Shown here in pieces: positions 1-14,587 of a DNA stretch of 64,000 nt; the stretch's first letter is position 1; the number at the start of each line of letters is the position of its first letter. The stretch covers positions 1,488,001-1,552,000 of the forward strand of contig NZ_CP137079.1 in NCBI RefSeq assembly GCF_033170155.1, given 5' to 3'. Made by a program: the position numbers and the translations under genes. Source of the stretch: Raineyella sp. W15-4 (GTDB lineage: Bacteria; Actinomycetota; Actinomycetes; Propionibacteriales; Propionibacteriaceae). Below the pieces are notes generated by a model. That model made no database searches and had not been told where the DNA came from. It was given only the letters and a program-made list of their open reading frames with translations.

Positions 1-2052
<2,052 letters not shown>

Positions 2053-2130
2053 CCAAACACACAAGACTTTCCTGTGAAGATTGTTCGCGTCCACTATGTT
2101 GTTCCCGGAACACAAACACCGTTCCTGACA

Positions 2131-2188
2131 CCCCACCCCCGGCCTGTCCAGGCTGGTAGATCCAGCCTGTCCGGGTTGGCGGGTGGGG
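2131..2188 (+). other. 23S-5S spacer hairpin, probable pre-rRNA processing stem
   Basis: An outer stem CCCCACCC (2131-2138) pairs with GGGTGGGG (2181-2188), and an inner stem AGGCTGG/CCAGCCT flanks a short loop. It lies between the 23S 3' end and the 5S gene, with no T-run after it, so RNase processing of the precursor is more likely than termination. No tRNA gene lies in this spacer. Confidence 0.5.
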
Positions 2189-2219
2189 GACAGTTGAATA
2201 GTGGTACTGTTTCGACAGT

Positions 2220-2339
2220 GTTACGGTGATCATGGCGGAAGGGAAATACCCGGCCACATTCCGAACCCGGAAGTCAAGCCTTCCAGCGCCGATGGTACTG
2301 CACACGGGAGTGTGTGGGAGACTAGGACATCGCCGGACA
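2220..2339 (+). rRNA. rrf: 5S ribosomal RNA
   Basis: The sequence follows the actinobacterial 5S pattern: a 5' end starting near GTTACGGTGAT, the conserved CATTCCGAACCCGGAAG core and the GCGCCGATGGTACTGC segment. CGGTGAT near the 5' end pairs with ATCGCCG near the 3' end to close helix I. It lies about 165 nt after the 23S, in the usual rrn order. The ends are good to a few bases. Confidence 0.95.
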
Positions 2340-2344
2340 ACACA

Positions 2345-2402
2345 CCACCCCTCCACAAGGGGGTGGAACGGCTGCAGGCCGGCACCCCACAGGTGCCGGC
2401 CT
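2345..2402 (+). terminator. rrn operon terminator, double hairpin
   Basis: Two hairpins follow the 5S gene. The first is CCACCCC/GGGGGTGG (2345-2366). The second is an 11-bp perfect stem AGGCCGGCACC/GGTGCCGGCCT (2376-2402) with a 5-nt loop. A T-run follows at about 2418-2423. Two successive terminators are usual after highly transcribed rRNA operons. Confidence 0.85.
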
Positions 2403-2436
2403 CAACTGCGTTACACACTTTTTGAAAGGACTCGCC

Positions 2437-4326
2437 ATGGGCGACGAGAACAGGGGACACCAGGGCGGTTCCGATCGCGGTGGTCACAGTGGTGGCGCCC
2501 ACGGCGGGCAGGGTGGCGGTGGTCGCGGCGGGCGCCCGGGCGGTGGCGAGCGAGGCGGCTACGGTGGCGACCGGCGAGGGGGGCGCTCCGGCGACGACCG
2601 TGGCCGCGAAGGCGGCGACCGCGGACGCGGTAGCGATCGAAACGGTCGGCGTCCCGAGGGCGGACGCTCCGGCGGGTACCGCGGCGACCGACCTCAGGGA
2701 GACCGTTCGGGCGGCTATCGGGGTGAGCGTTCAGGCGACGACCGTTCGGGTGGTTACCGGGGCGAGCGCCCTGAAGGTGGTCGTTCCGGTGGTCAGCGGG
2801 GTGAGCGTGCTGGCGACGAGCGGTCCAGCGGGTACCGCGGCTCCCGGTCCGGGGACCAGCGTTCGGGTGGTTACCGGGGCGAGCGCCCTGAGGGTGGTCG
2901 TTCCGGTGGTTACCGGGGTGAGCGTGCTGGCGACGAGCGGTCCGGCGGGTACCGCGGCTCCCGGTCCGGCAGCGGCCGTCCCGGCGACGGACGCAGCGAT
3001 CGGCAGGACTGGAAGGCCGAGGGAGGCCGGTCGGAGCGTGGCGGAGCAGCGGAGGGACGTGGTGGACGTCCGAACCAGGCTCGATCCGGTGGCGGGCCGC
3101 AAGGAGGCCGTGGTCCCCGACGTGCCGAGGACATGCGGCGCGGCGAGGGTGATCATGGCGAGCAGATGCGCCAGGGCTCGCGTCCGGAGCGGGGCCGCGA
3201 AGGCGGTCAGGGGAACCGTACCTGGCAGGACTCCCGGGACCGCCGCGGTGGCGACCGCGATCGTGGACGCGACAAGCCGGGCTTCGCCAAGCGTGGTCCG
3301 GCGGGACGTGGCGGTGGCCCCGAGCGCGGACGCGGTCTGGAGCGCGACCGAGGACAGGGCGGGCGGCCCGAGCGTGAGCCCCTGCCGCCGGGTCTGGAGC
3401 GGGCGGCCGACGAACCGCCGGTGCCGCAGGAGGTCGATCTGTCCCGCCTGCCGCGCCAGGTCCGGGCGGAGCTGCGCAGCCTGTCGGCTGAAGCCGCCGA
3501 GTTCGTGAGCGCCCACCTGGTGGCGGCCGGTGACCTGATCGATGACGATCCCGCGCTGGCCCTGCGCCATGCCCAGGCTGCCAAGCGCCGCGGCGCCCGA
3601 CTGCCGCTGGTCCGTGAGGCCGTGGCGGAGACGGCGTACGCGGCGGAGGACTTCGCAGTGGCGCTCACGGAGTACCGCGCTCTGCGGCGCCTCACCGGCG
3701 ACTCCGCATACCTGCCCGTGATGGCGGACTGCGAGCGGGCGCTGGGACGGCCCGAGGAAGCGCTGCGCCTGGTACGGGAGGCCAAGCTGGTCGACATGAC
3801 CCAGCGCAGCCGGGTGGAACTGGTGATCATCGAAGCCGGCGCGCGTGAGGATCTCGGCCAGGCCAAGGAGGGACTGCGGGTGCTGAGGTCATTCCTGAGC
3901 CACGTGTCTCCGGAGATCCCGCACGAGGCCCATGCCCGTCTGGCGTACGCGTACGCGGCGATGCTGCTGCGCCACGATGAGCCGGAGGAAGCGCGCGAGT
4001 GGTTCGTCCGTGCGGACGACCTCGACACGGCCCGCGAACTGGACGCCGCCGACCAGATCGAGCTGCTCGACGGTGTGGACTTCGAGTTCGACTTCGAGGA
4101 CGAAGAGGACGAGACGACCGAAGCAGACGAAACAGAAGAACCGGACGCTACAGAGGAACCGGACGCGACGGTACCTCCGGCGGACGCGGAGACCGAGACC
4201 GATCTCCGGACCGAACCGGAGCCGGAGACTGATGTCCGGCCCGAGTCCGAGTCCGAGCCGGACACGGCGGCCGAGCCTGAGGCAGAGGACGATCGGAAGA
4301 ACGATGAGGGAGCCGCTGATGAGTGA
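2437..4326 (+). CDS. RG/GYRG-repeat protein with helical-repeat core and acidic tail
   Basis: A 629-residue three-part protein. Residues about 1-330 are almost only Gly, Arg, Ser, Asp and Glu, with RGG-like motifs, seven GYRG motifs and one GQRG variant. Residues about 335-545 are a helix-rich, TPR-like core. Residues about 545-629 are strongly acidic. The core resembles the TPR-type protein that precedes the HAD phosphatase and tlyA in mycobacteria (Rv1691), which lacks such a long N-terminus as far as I recall. The start is ATG 2437 with GAAAGGA six bases upstream; the in-frame TTG at 2422 would place the start before this site. The stop overlaps the next ATG, so the two genes are translationally coupled. 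RG-rich tails commonly bind RNA, so an RNA or ribosome-assembly role is inferred from composition and from the position directly after the rRNA genes. No specific function is established. Confidence 0.85.
   Translation: MGDENRGHQGGSDRGGHSGGAHGGQGGGGRGGRPGGGERGGYGGDRRGGRSGDDRGREGGDRGRGSDRNGRRPEGGRSGGYRGDRPQGDRSGGYRGERSGDDRSGGYRGERPEGGRSGGQRGERAGDERSSGYRGSRSGDQRSGGYRGERPEGGRSGGYRGERAGDERSGGYRGSRSGSGRPGDGRSDRQDWKAEGGRSERGGAAEGRGGRPNQARSGGGPQGGRGPRRAEDMRRGEGDHGEQMRQGSRPERGREGGQGNRTWQDSRDRRGGDRDRGRDKPGFAKRGPAGRGGGPERGRGLERDRGQGGRPEREPLPPGLERAADEPPVPQEVDLSRLPRQVRAELRSLSAEAAEFVSAHLVAAGDLIDDDPALALRHAQAAKRRGARLPLVREAVAETAYAAEDFAVALTEYRALRRLTGDSAYLPVMADCERALGRPEEALRLVREAKLVDMTQRSRVELVIIEAGAREDLGQAKEGLRVLRSFLSHVSPEIPHEAHARLAYAYAAMLLRHDEPEEAREWFVRADDLDTARELDAADQIELLDGVDFEFDFEDEEDETTEADETEEPDATEEPDATVPPADAETETDLRTEPEPETDVRPESESEPDTAAEPEAEDDRKNDEGAADE
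2743..2969 (+). repeat. Two near-identical 110-bp direct repeats inside the RG-repeat gene
   Basis: Copy one spans 2743-2852 and copy two 2860-2969, a period of 117 nt or 39 codons. They encode the unit that starts RSGGYRGERPEGGRSGG. The copies differ at only a few bases, so they look like a recent in-frame duplication and could expand or contract by recombination. Confidence 0.85.
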
Positions 4327-5317
4327 GGTGATCGCCGCGTACGACGCAGCGCTGTTCGATCTGGACGGCGTGGTCTACCTCGGTCCGGAAGCTGTCCCCG
4401 GTGCTCCCGAGGGGATCGCCGCACTCCGTGACCGGTCGGTGCCGGTCTGCTTCGTGACGAATAACGCGGCGCGGGCGCCCGAGGCGGTCGTCGACCAGCT
4501 GGTCGGTCTCGGCATCCCGTGCACCCCCGACGAGGTGATCACCTCTGGGCAGGCCGGGGTCCGGATGCTGACCGAGGAGCTTCCCCAGGGAGCGAAGGTC
4601 CTGGTGTGCGGGTCACGGGCACTCACCGACCAGGTCACCGCCGCGGGATTCGTGGTGACCACCTCGGCGGACGATGCCCCCGACGCGGTGATCCAGGGCT
4701 ACGAGCCCGACCTGCCATGGTCGACGCTGACCGAGACCGCCCTCGCCGTCCAGCGCGGCGCCCGGTGGTTCGCCACCAACGCCGATCCCACCCGGCCGAC
4801 CCACCGCGGGCTGGAACCGGGCGCCGGCGCCCAGATCGCCGTCGTCCGGATGGTCGTCGGTGGCAACCCGCAGGCCGCCGGCAAGCCGGAAAGGCCCCTG
4901 ATGCAGGCGGCCGCGGCGCGGCTCGGCGCCGGGCGGCCGATCTTCGTCGGCGACCGGCTCGACACCGACGTCGCCGGCGGGCGCAACGCCGGCATGGACA
5001 CCATGCTCGTCTTCTCCGGGACCCACCGGGCCCCGGAGCTGTTCGCGGCGGACCCGGCACACCGCCCGACCCATCTCGGGCGGGACCTGCGCGACCTGCT
5101 CGCGCCGGCCGCGACGGTGACCCGGAACGGTGACGAGGCCTGCTGCGGCGACGCGCGGGTGCGGCTCGTCGACGGCAGCGTGACCATCGTGGCGGCCGAT
5201 GACCCCCTCGACTTGGTCCGGGCGACGGCCGCCCTGGTCTGGGCGGCCCGCGACGAGGGCCGCGCCGCCGATCCGTCCGCCGTCGAAGCGGCGGTGGCCG
5301 CGGAGCTGGGTCGGTGA
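4319..5317 (+). CDS. HAD-superfamily sugar-phosphatase-like hydrolase (NagD/PGP type)
   Basis: 332 residues. The catalytic DLDG motif is at residues 14-17 (nucleophile Asp14, acid/base Asp16). The FVTNN motif follows at about 45-49, then a conserved Lys in GKPERPLMQ and the motif IV VGDRLDTD near residue 212. This order, with a long cap between, is that of the NagD/phosphoglycolate-phosphatase branch, which dephosphorylates small phosphorylated metabolites. The true substrate cannot be read from sequence. The ATG overlaps the preceding stop by 8 nt, and the stop overlaps the GTG of tlyA. The orthologous gene also sits between the TPR gene and tlyA in mycobacteria (Rv1692, from memory). Confidence 0.88.
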   Translation: MSEVIAAYDAALFDLDGVVYLGPEAVPGAPEGIAALRDRSVPVCFVTNNAARAPEAVVDQLVGLGIPCTPDEVITSGQAGVRMLTEELPQGAKVLVCGSRALTDQVTAAGFVVTTSADDAPDAVIQGYEPDLPWSTLTETALAVQRGARWFATNADPTRPTHRGLEPGAGAQIAVVRMVVGGNPQAAGKPERPLMQAAAARLGAGRPIFVGDRLDTDVAGGRNAGMDTMLVFSGTHRAPELFAADPAHRPTHLGRDLRDLLAPAATVTRNGDEACCGDARVRLVDGSVTIVAADDPLDLVRATAALVWAARDEGRAADPSAVEAAVAAELGR

Positions 5318-6054
5318 CCTCGGCGTCCCGGAGACTGGATCGCGCGCTCGCCGAGCTGGGCCTCGCCCGCTCCCGCAGCCATGCCCAGGAGCTGATCCGC
5401 TCCGGGCGGGTCCGGATCGCGGGGCGGGTCGTGACCCGTCCGGCGACCACCGTCTCCGCGGACGCCGACCTCGACGTCGACGGTGAGGAGTGGGTCGGCC
5501 GCGCCGCCCACAAACTGCTCGGCGCCCTCGACGATCTCCCGGTCCCGATCCCTGCCCGCGCCCTCGACATCGGCGCCTCCACCGGCGGCTTCACCCAGGT
5601 GTTGCTCGACCGCGGCTGCCACGAGGTGTTCGCGGTGGACGTCGGACACGGCCAGCTCGCCCCGGTGCTGCGTGGCGACCCCAGGGTCCGGCTCCGTGAG
5701 GGGCTCAACGCCAAGGGCCTGACCCTCGCCGACCTGGACGACCGGCCGGTCGATCTGGTCGTCGCGGACGTCTCCTTCATCTCGCTCACCCAGCTGCTCC
5801 GGGCGATCACCGGTGTGTGCAGCGCCGCGGCGTACGCTCTGCTCATGGTCAAGCCCCAGTTCGAGGTCGGACGTGAGGGGCTGGACGGCAGAGGCGTCGT
5901 GCGCGACGAGTACGCCCGGCGCGCGGCGGTCGACGGCGTGGCGACCGCGGCCGAGGACCTCGACTGGACCGTGACGGGGCGTGCCCCCAGTCGGCTGCCC
6001 GGCCCCGCCGGCAACGTCGAGTACTTCCTGCGCCTGACGCGGAACGGAAGGTGA
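5314..6054 (+). CDS. tlyA: TlyA, 2'-O-methyltransferase of 16S and 23S rRNA
   Basis: 246 residues. An N-terminal S4 RNA-binding domain (about 3-60) is followed by a FtsJ-like Rossmann methyltransferase whose SAM-binding motif DIGASTGGF is at residues 85-93. The family methylates a cytidine in each ribosomal subunit and makes ribosomes sensitive to capreomycin-type antibiotics. The GTG start overlaps the previous stop (GTGA), and the next gene overlaps this one in the same way, so it is part of a tightly packed operon. Mycobacterial TlyA is of similar length and has the same neighbours. Confidence 0.93.
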   Translation: MTSASRRLDRALAELGLARSRSHAQELIRSGRVRIAGRVVTRPATTVSADADLDVDGEEWVGRAAHKLLGALDDLPVPIPARALDIGASTGGFTQVLLDRGCHEVFAVDVGHGQLAPVLRGDPRVRLREGLNAKGLTLADLDDRPVDLVVADVSFISLTQLLRAITGVCSAAAYALLMVKPQFEVGREGLDGRGVVRDEYARRAAVDGVATAAEDLDWTVTGRAPSRLPGPAGNVEYFLRLTRNGR

Positions 6055-7301
6055 GCAGAACGAGCGAGCATTTCGCGGACGGATCACAGAACGGACCGGC
6101 ACCGTGGGCCGGGCACCGGCGTGGGACCCGCGACTTCAGCCGGCTGCTGGCGGCGATGTTCTTCGCCGGGGTCGCCACCTTCGCCCAGCTTTACGCCCCG
6201 CAGGCGGTACTGCCGGCGATCAGCACTGGGCTGCGCGTGGTCCCGGCCGAGGCGGCCCTGCTGGTCTCCGCCGCCACCGGCGGCCTGGCCGTCTCGGTGT
6301 TGCTGTGGTCCTGGCTGGCCGACCGCCGGGGCCGGGTCCGGACGATGACGCTCGCGATCGTGCTCGCCACCGTGATCGGGGCGGCCTTCGCCTTCACCTC
6401 GTCACTGCCAGTGATGGTCGTCCTGCGGTTCCTCGAGGGCGGCTGTCTCGGCGGCGTGGCGGGAGTCGCGGTCGCGTACATCACCGAGGAGACCCATGCC
6501 GCCTCGATGGCCGCCGCAACCGGCCTCTACATCTCCGGCACCTCGCTGGGCGGCCTGTCGGGGCGGCTCGTCTCCGGCCCCGTCACCGACCTGACCGGCT
6601 CCTGGCGGGCCGGGGTCGGCGCGGTGATCGCCCTCAGCGCGGTCGCCGCCGTCCTGTTCGCGGTGCTGGTGCCGCCGGCCCGGCGGTTCACCCCACGGCG
6701 GACGTCCCTGCTCGACGTGTCCCGGCGGGCGGTGGCGCACCTGCGCAGCCCGCGGATGCTGGCCGTCTTCGCCCAGGGGTTCTGCCTGATGGGTGCCTTC
6801 GTCACCGTGTACAACTACCTCGGCTTCCGCCTGGAGCGGCCGCCGTTCGAGCTGTCCCCGACGATCACCTCGCTGCTGTTCCTGTCCTACCTGGCGGGCA
6901 CCTGGTCCTCCCAGCGGGCGACCCGGGCCGCGGTGCGGCTGGGGCGGCGTACGGTCCTGGTGGGCGCCGGCGGCCTGATGCTGGCCGGCCTGGCCCTCAC
7001 CTGGGTCCCCGGCATCGCCGTCATCATCCTCGGGCTGGTCGTGCTGACCGCCGGGTTCTTCGCCGGACATGCCATCGCCTCGGCGCTGGGCGGCATCCTG
7101 GCCACCGAGGGACGAGCCCAGGCGACCGCCCTCTACAACTTCTTCTACTACGGTGGGTCCTCCCTGATGGGCTGGGCCGGCGGCTACCTGTTCGCCGTCG
7201 GCGGGTGGCCGGCGGTGTCCGCCTTCTGCGGCCTCGCCGTGGCGGCGGCCATGGTCGCTGCCTGGGTGGGCCTGCGCCCCGACCCCACCCGCAGCGTTTA
7301 G
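6051..7301 (+). CDS. MFS transporter, YnfM-like drug/solute efflux
   Basis: 416 residues with about 12 hydrophobic segments beginning near residue 32. It has the MFS signature between TM2 and TM3 (WLADRRGRVR). The sequence resembles the YnfM branch of the major facilitator superfamily; the substrate is unknown. The GTG start overlaps the tlyA stop, so it is probably co-translated with tlyA. It appears as an insertion relative to the mycobacterial order tlyA-nadK. Its TAG stop forms the first half of the -10 element of nadK. Confidence 0.85.
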   Translation: MSRTSEHFADGSQNGPAPWAGHRRGTRDFSRLLAAMFFAGVATFAQLYAPQAVLPAISTGLRVVPAEAALLVSAATGGLAVSVLLWSWLADRRGRVRTMTLAIVLATVIGAAFAFTSSLPVMVVLRFLEGGCLGGVAGVAVAYITEETHAASMAAATGLYISGTSLGGLSGRLVSGPVTDLTGSWRAGVGAVIALSAVAAVLFAVLVPPARRFTPRRTSLLDVSRRAVAHLRSPRMLAVFAQGFCLMGAFVTVYNYLGFRLERPPFELSPTITSLLFLSYLAGTWSSQRATRAAVRLGRRTVLVGAGGLMLAGLALTWVPGIAVIILGLVVLTAGFFAGHAIASALGGILATEGRAQATALYNFFYYGGSSLMGWAGGYLFAVGGWPAVSAFCGLAVAAAMVAAWVGLRPDPTRSV

Positions 7302-7304
7302 GCT
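7299..7304 (+). promoter_or_regulatory. -10 element TAGGCT of nadK, leaderless type
   Basis: TAGGCT fits the actinobacterial TANNNT consensus and lies 6 nt before the nadK GTG, so transcription would start at or next to the start codon. The TAG is also the stop codon of the MFS gene. Confidence 0.6.
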
Positions 7305-7310
7305 GGCCCG

Positions 7311-8389
7311 GTGAGCACCCCGCAACCCGGCCCCCTCGTCCGCGCCACCGACCCGGCGAAGGGCGCCGGCGACCGGCGCGTCGCGGTGATCACCCACACC
7401 CATCGTCCCGAAGCGGTGCGGGCCGCGGTGCAATTCATGCACGGCGTCGCCGCCCAGGGCATCACCTGTGTGCTGCCCCGCGCAGACGCGAAGGAGATGG
7501 CGTCGTTCCTGGCGGGTGCCGGACTGCAGACCGACTTGATCGACGAGGCCGGCACGAACGGCTGCGAACTTGCCGTCGTCTTCGGTGGCGACGGGACGAT
7601 CCTGCGCGGCGTCGAATGGGCACTGTCCGTGGATCTGCCGATCCTCGGGGTCAACCTCGGTCATGTCGGGTTCCTCGCCGAGGCCGAATCCTCCCAGATC
7701 GACCAGGTGGTCGCTGCTGTCAGCCACCGCAGCTACCACACCGAGTCCCGGTTCACCGCCCGGGTCCGCGTCCTGTCCGGGCCCGGCGGGGAGGTCCTGT
7801 GGGAGTCGTTCGCGGTGAACGAGGCCTCCCTGGAGAAAGCTTCCCGGCAGCGGATGCTGGAGGCCGTGGTGGCCGTCAACGACCAGCCGCTGTCGCGGTG
7901 GAGCTGCGACGGCATCCTGGTCTCCACCCCGACCGGGTCCACCGCGTACGCGTTCTCCGCGGGCGGCCCGGTGACCTGGCCCGGCGTCGACGCGATGCTC
8001 ATCGTCCCGCTCAGCGCCCACGCCCTGTTCAATCGGCCGGTCGTCGTGCCGGCCGACGCGCACGTCCACGTCCAGGTGGTGCGGGCCGAGCAGAACAATG
8101 CCGTCGTCTGGCTCGACGGGCGCCGGTCCTTCGACCTGGCCCCGGGCAACGTCCTCGACGTGACCCGCGGCGACCACCGGCTGCAGTTGGCCCGGATCGC
8201 CCCGGACGATTTCACCGGCCGGCTGGTCCGCAAATTCGGCCTGAACATCCAGGGCTGGCGCGGCGCCGCCGAGCGGCGCGGTGCGCAGGCCCAGGATCGG
8301 GCCGGCGACCACGAGGCCGGCGACCACGGGGGAGCCCGGGACCGGGCCGGCGCCCGGGATCCGCTTGAGACCCCGGAACGGCACGGGGC

Positions 8390-8393
<4 letters not shown>
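7311..8393 (+). CDS. nadK: NAD kinase
   Basis: 360 residues. It phosphorylates NAD to NADP in the cytoplasm. The nucleotide-binding GGDG is at residues 92-95. NLGHVGFLAE and the DGILVSTPTGSTAYAFSAGG region (split here as DGILVSTPTG and STAYAFS) are the other family motifs. The last 40 or so residues are an extra Ala/Gly/Asp/Arg-rich tail outside the usual fold. There is no Shine-Dalgarno sequence; a TANNNT element ends 6 nt before the GTG, which suggests a leaderless mRNA. The stop overlaps the recN ATG. The order tlyA-nadK-recN is conserved in actinobacteria. Confidence 0.94.
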
Positions 8394-11829
<3,436 letters not shown>

Positions 11830-11830
11830 C

Positions 11831-12556
11831 GTGACCGACGGTCCCACCGCCGACGTCCCCGGTGCCGCTGACATACTCGCGGACCCCGGCGCGCTCGCGC
11901 CCGCCGAGCTGCGCGACGTCCCGATGGCGTGGCCGGTCAGCTCCCGCCAGCTGGTCGGCGAGGGGGCGATCTTCGATCTCGTCCGTGACCAGGTGGTCGA
12001 CCCGACCGGCGCCGAGCTGCGTCGGGAGTGGATCCGCCACCCCGGCGCGGTCGGCGTGATCGCCCTCGACGCCGCCGACCGGGTGGTGCTGGTCCGCCAG
12101 TATCGCCACCCGGCGGGGCTGCGGCTGGTCGAACCGCCGGCCGGTCTGCTCGACGTCGAGGGGGAGGACTACCTCGCCGCCGCGCAACGCGAACTCGCCG
12201 AGGAGGTCGGCCTGCGGGCCGACGACTGGCGGGTGCTGGTCGACATGTTCACCTCCCCGGGCGCCAGTCAGGAGAGCATCCGGATCTACCTGGCCCGGGG
12301 CCTGCATGACGAGCCCCGCCCCGACGGCTTCGTCGCCGACGGCGAGGAGGCCCAGATGGACATCGTCCGGGCCGGCCTCGGCGACGTCGTCGAGGCGATC
12401 CTCGACGGCCGGCTGCAGAACCCGGTGCTCGTCGCCGGGGTGATGGCTGCCGCCGCGGCCCGACCCGGCGGTTGGGGCCGGCTCCGCCCCGCCGATGCCC
12501 CGTGGCCCGCCCGCGGGCTGCGCGACGAGTTCCTGGCCCGCGCCCCGTTCGCCTGA
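11831..12556 (+). CDS. NUDIX hydrolase, ADP-ribose pyrophosphatase type
   Basis: 241 residues. A Nudix box is visible as AGLLDVEGEDYLAAAQRELAEEVGL (given here in two parts: AGLLDVEGEDY and LAAAQRELAEEVGL), with one residue more than the standard spacing between Gly and the first Glu. I recall the same variant in the mycobacterial homologue Rv1700. Family members cleave ADP-ribose to AMP and ribose 5-phosphate. The GTG start is 1 nt after the pyrG stop, so it is translated with pyrG. Substrate specificity is inferred. Confidence 0.88.
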   Translation: MTDGPTADVPGAADILADPGALAPAELRDVPMAWPVSSRQLVGEGAIFDLVRDQVVDPTGAELRREWIRHPGAVGVIALDAADRVVLVRQYRHPAGLRLVEPPAGLLDVEGEDYLAAAQRELAEEVGLRADDWRVLVDMFTSPGASQESIRIYLARGLHDEPRPDGFVADGEEAQMDIVRAGLGDVVEAILDGRLQNPVLVAGVMAAAAARPGGWGRLRPADAPWPARGLRDEFLARAPFA

Positions 12557-12629
12557 GTACCGGGGCCACAGTGGTGATGATCGGTGACCGGCGCGCCGGC
12601 CGGCCTCGGCGGCCCCGAGGCGGAATCCG

Positions 12630-13604
12630 ATGACCGGCACGGCGCGGGGCGAGGACACCGGCCGGAACAACCGGATCGGTGACCTGGTCGCTGCCTTCCT
12701 GGCCCACCTCGGCGTCGAGCGAGGCCTGTCCGACAACACGCTGAGCAACTACCGTCGCGACCTGGACCGCTACCGCGACTACCTGCGCGGGCGGGGCATC
12801 ACCGATCCCGACGCGATCACCGAGGCCGTCGTCGGCGGATTCGCCACGCACCTGTCGACCGGCGACCCGGACCACCCGCCGCTGGCGGCATCCTCGGTCG
12901 CCCGGGCCGTCGTCGCGGTCCGCTCCTTCCACCGCTTCGCCGCCCGGGAGGGACTGATCCCCGCCGACCCCGCCGCCGACATCCACCCGCCGTCGACCGG
13001 CCGCCACCTGCCGAAGGCGCTGACCGTCGAGCAGGTCGAGGCGCTGCTCGTCGCGCCCGACCGGGACACCCCGGTGGGGCTGCGCGACGCGGCCCTGCTG
13101 GAACTGCTGTACGGCACCGGTGCGCGGATCTCCGAGATCGTCCGGCTCGACGTGGACGACCTCACCCGGGTGCTCCGAGCGCTGGCCGACGGGCCGGCTG
13201 CGCTACGACTGTTCGGCAAGGGCGCCAAGGAACGGCTGGTGCCGTTGGGGTCGTACGCCGCCCGCGCCGTCGAGGCCTGGCTGGTCCGCGGCCGCCCGGC
13301 GATGGCGTCCCGTGGCAGCGGCGATCCGGCGCTGCTGCTCAACACGCGCGGGGCGCGACTGTCCCGGCAGAGCGCCTGGGAGGCGATCCGCCGCGCCGCC
13401 GGCGCGGCCGGGCTGGAGGTCGAGATCTCCCCGCACACCCTGCGCCACTCGTACGCCACACACCTGCTCGACGGCGGCGCGGACGTCCGGGTGGTGCAGG
13501 AACTGCTCGGGCACGCGTCGGTGACGACGACCCAGATCTACACCCTGGTGACCGTCGACCACCTGCGCGAAGTGTACGCGGAGGCCCATCCGCGGGCGCG
13601 GTGA
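12630..13604 (+). CDS. xerD: Tyrosine recombinase XerD
   Basis: 324 residues. An N-terminal SAM-like core-binding domain (about 15-110) is followed by the catalytic domain with Arg166 (GARISEI), the HTLRH box (His269, Arg272), His295 in LLGHAS and the nucleophile Tyr304. The protein resolves chromosome dimers at dif together with XerC and FtsK. The neighbourhood (pyrG, NUDIX gene, parA) is the normal one for the housekeeping gene, so a mobile-element integrase is unlikely. No Shine-Dalgarno sequence of note precedes it except GGCGGA. Confidence 0.93.
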   Translation: MTGTARGEDTGRNNRIGDLVAAFLAHLGVERGLSDNTLSNYRRDLDRYRDYLRGRGITDPDAITEAVVGGFATHLSTGDPDHPPLAASSVARAVVAVRSFHRFAAREGLIPADPAADIHPPSTGRHLPKALTVEQVEALLVAPDRDTPVGLRDAALLELLYGTGARISEIVRLDVDDLTRVLRALADGPAALRLFGKGAKERLVPLGSYAARAVEAWLVRGRPAMASRGSGDPALLLNTRGARLSRQSAWEAIRRAAGAAGLEVEISPHTLRHSYATHLLDGGADVRVVQELLGHASVTTTQIYTLVTVDHLREVYAEAHPRAR

Positions 13605-13672
13605 CGCTAGACTTTACCCCCAGTGCCCGACAGGGGTGGGTAGTGTTGGCTTCGACAGCTCGAGGGGGTTCC

Positions 13673-14587
13673 GTGGACCGGTTCGGTGAGGCGCGCGATG
13701 ACGACGCGGCACTGTTCGACGTCGAAACGCCCGACACCGACGACTCCGGCAACGGCCCGACCGGCCGCCCCTGGCCCGACCTGCCGACGCCGACCCCGCC
13801 CGCGCCCGGCCCGAAGCACGCCACGATCATCGCCCTGTGCAACCAGAAGGGTGGCGTCGGCAAGACCACGACGACCATCAACCTGGGGGCCGCCCTGGTG
13901 GAGACCGGCCGCAAGGTGCTGCTGGTGGACCTCGACCCGCAGGGCTCGCTGTCGGTCGGGCTGGGGATCAACCCGCACACCCTCGAACTGAGCATCTACA
14001 ACCTCCTCCTCGGCTCCGGCGTGGACGCCGACGACGTCATCGCCGAGTCGCCGGTGGAGGGGATGGACATCCTGCCCAGCAACATCGACCTGTCGGCCGC
14101 CGAGATCCAGCTCGTCGCCGAGGTGGCCCGCGAGTCCACCCTGTCGCGGGTCCTCGAGCCGCTGCGGGATCGCTACGACGTGATCCTGGTCGACTGCGCC
14201 CCGTCGCTGGGCCTGCTCACCGTCAACGCCCTCACCGCCGCGGACACCGTGGTGATCCCGCTGGAGTGCGAGTTCTTCGCGCTGCGCGGCGTGGCGCTGT
14301 TGACCGACACCATCGCGAAGATCCAGGACCGGCTCAATCCGCGGCTGACCGTGCTCGGCCTGCTCGGCACGATGTACGACGGCCGCACCCTGCACGCCCG
14401 CGAGGTGCTGCAGACCGTCGTCGACGCGTTCGGGGAACAGGTCTTCTACACCGTCATCCGTCGTACGGTGAAGTTCCCCGAGACGACCGTCGCGGGGGAG
14501 CCGATCACCACGTACGCGTCCAGCTCACCCGGCGCCGAGGCCTACCGGTCCCTGGCGCGGGAGGTGTTGGCCCGCCTCGGGTCCTGA
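13673..14587 (+). CDS. ParA/Soj-family chromosome partitioning ATPase
   Basis: 304 residues from the GTG at 13673. A deviant Walker A box KGGVGKTT is at residues 59-66, followed by VDLDPQGSLS and VDCAPSLGLL. The GTG at 13673 follows a strong GAGGGGG. An earlier in-frame GTG at 13601 overlaps the xerD stop but lacks a ribosome binding site. This is the ParA homologue that in mycobacteria lies before scpA-scpB-rluB (Rv1708), and is distinct from the origin-proximal parAB pair. Here scpA and scpB are absent, and rluB follows after 169 nt. Membrane-free, ATP-driven positioning is the family role; its cargo here is unknown. Confidence 0.88.
   Translation: MDRFGEARDDDAALFDVETPDTDDSGNGPTGRPWPDLPTPTPPAPGPKHATIIALCNQKGGVGKTTTTINLGAALVETGRKVLLVDLDPQGSLSVGLGINPHTLELSIYNLLLGSGVDADDVIAESPVEGMDILPSNIDLSAAEIQLVAEVARESTLSRVLEPLRDRYDVILVDCAPSLGLLTVNALTAADTVVIPLECEFFALRGVALLTDTIAKIQDRLNPRLTVLGLLGTMYDGRTLHAREVLQTVVDAFGEQVFYTVIRRTVKFPETTVAGEPITTYASSSPGAEAYRSLAREVLARLGS

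Noticed and set aside
2480-3508. A 342-codon overlapping frame in the RG-repeat gene
   Set aside because: It is the +2 frame of a biased Gly/Arg gene, rich in Ala and Val, with no ribosome site.
12630-13604. The tyrosine recombinase as a phage or ICE integrase
   Set aside because: It lies in the conserved housekeeping order next to pyrG and parA and there are no att sites, relaxase or phage genes.
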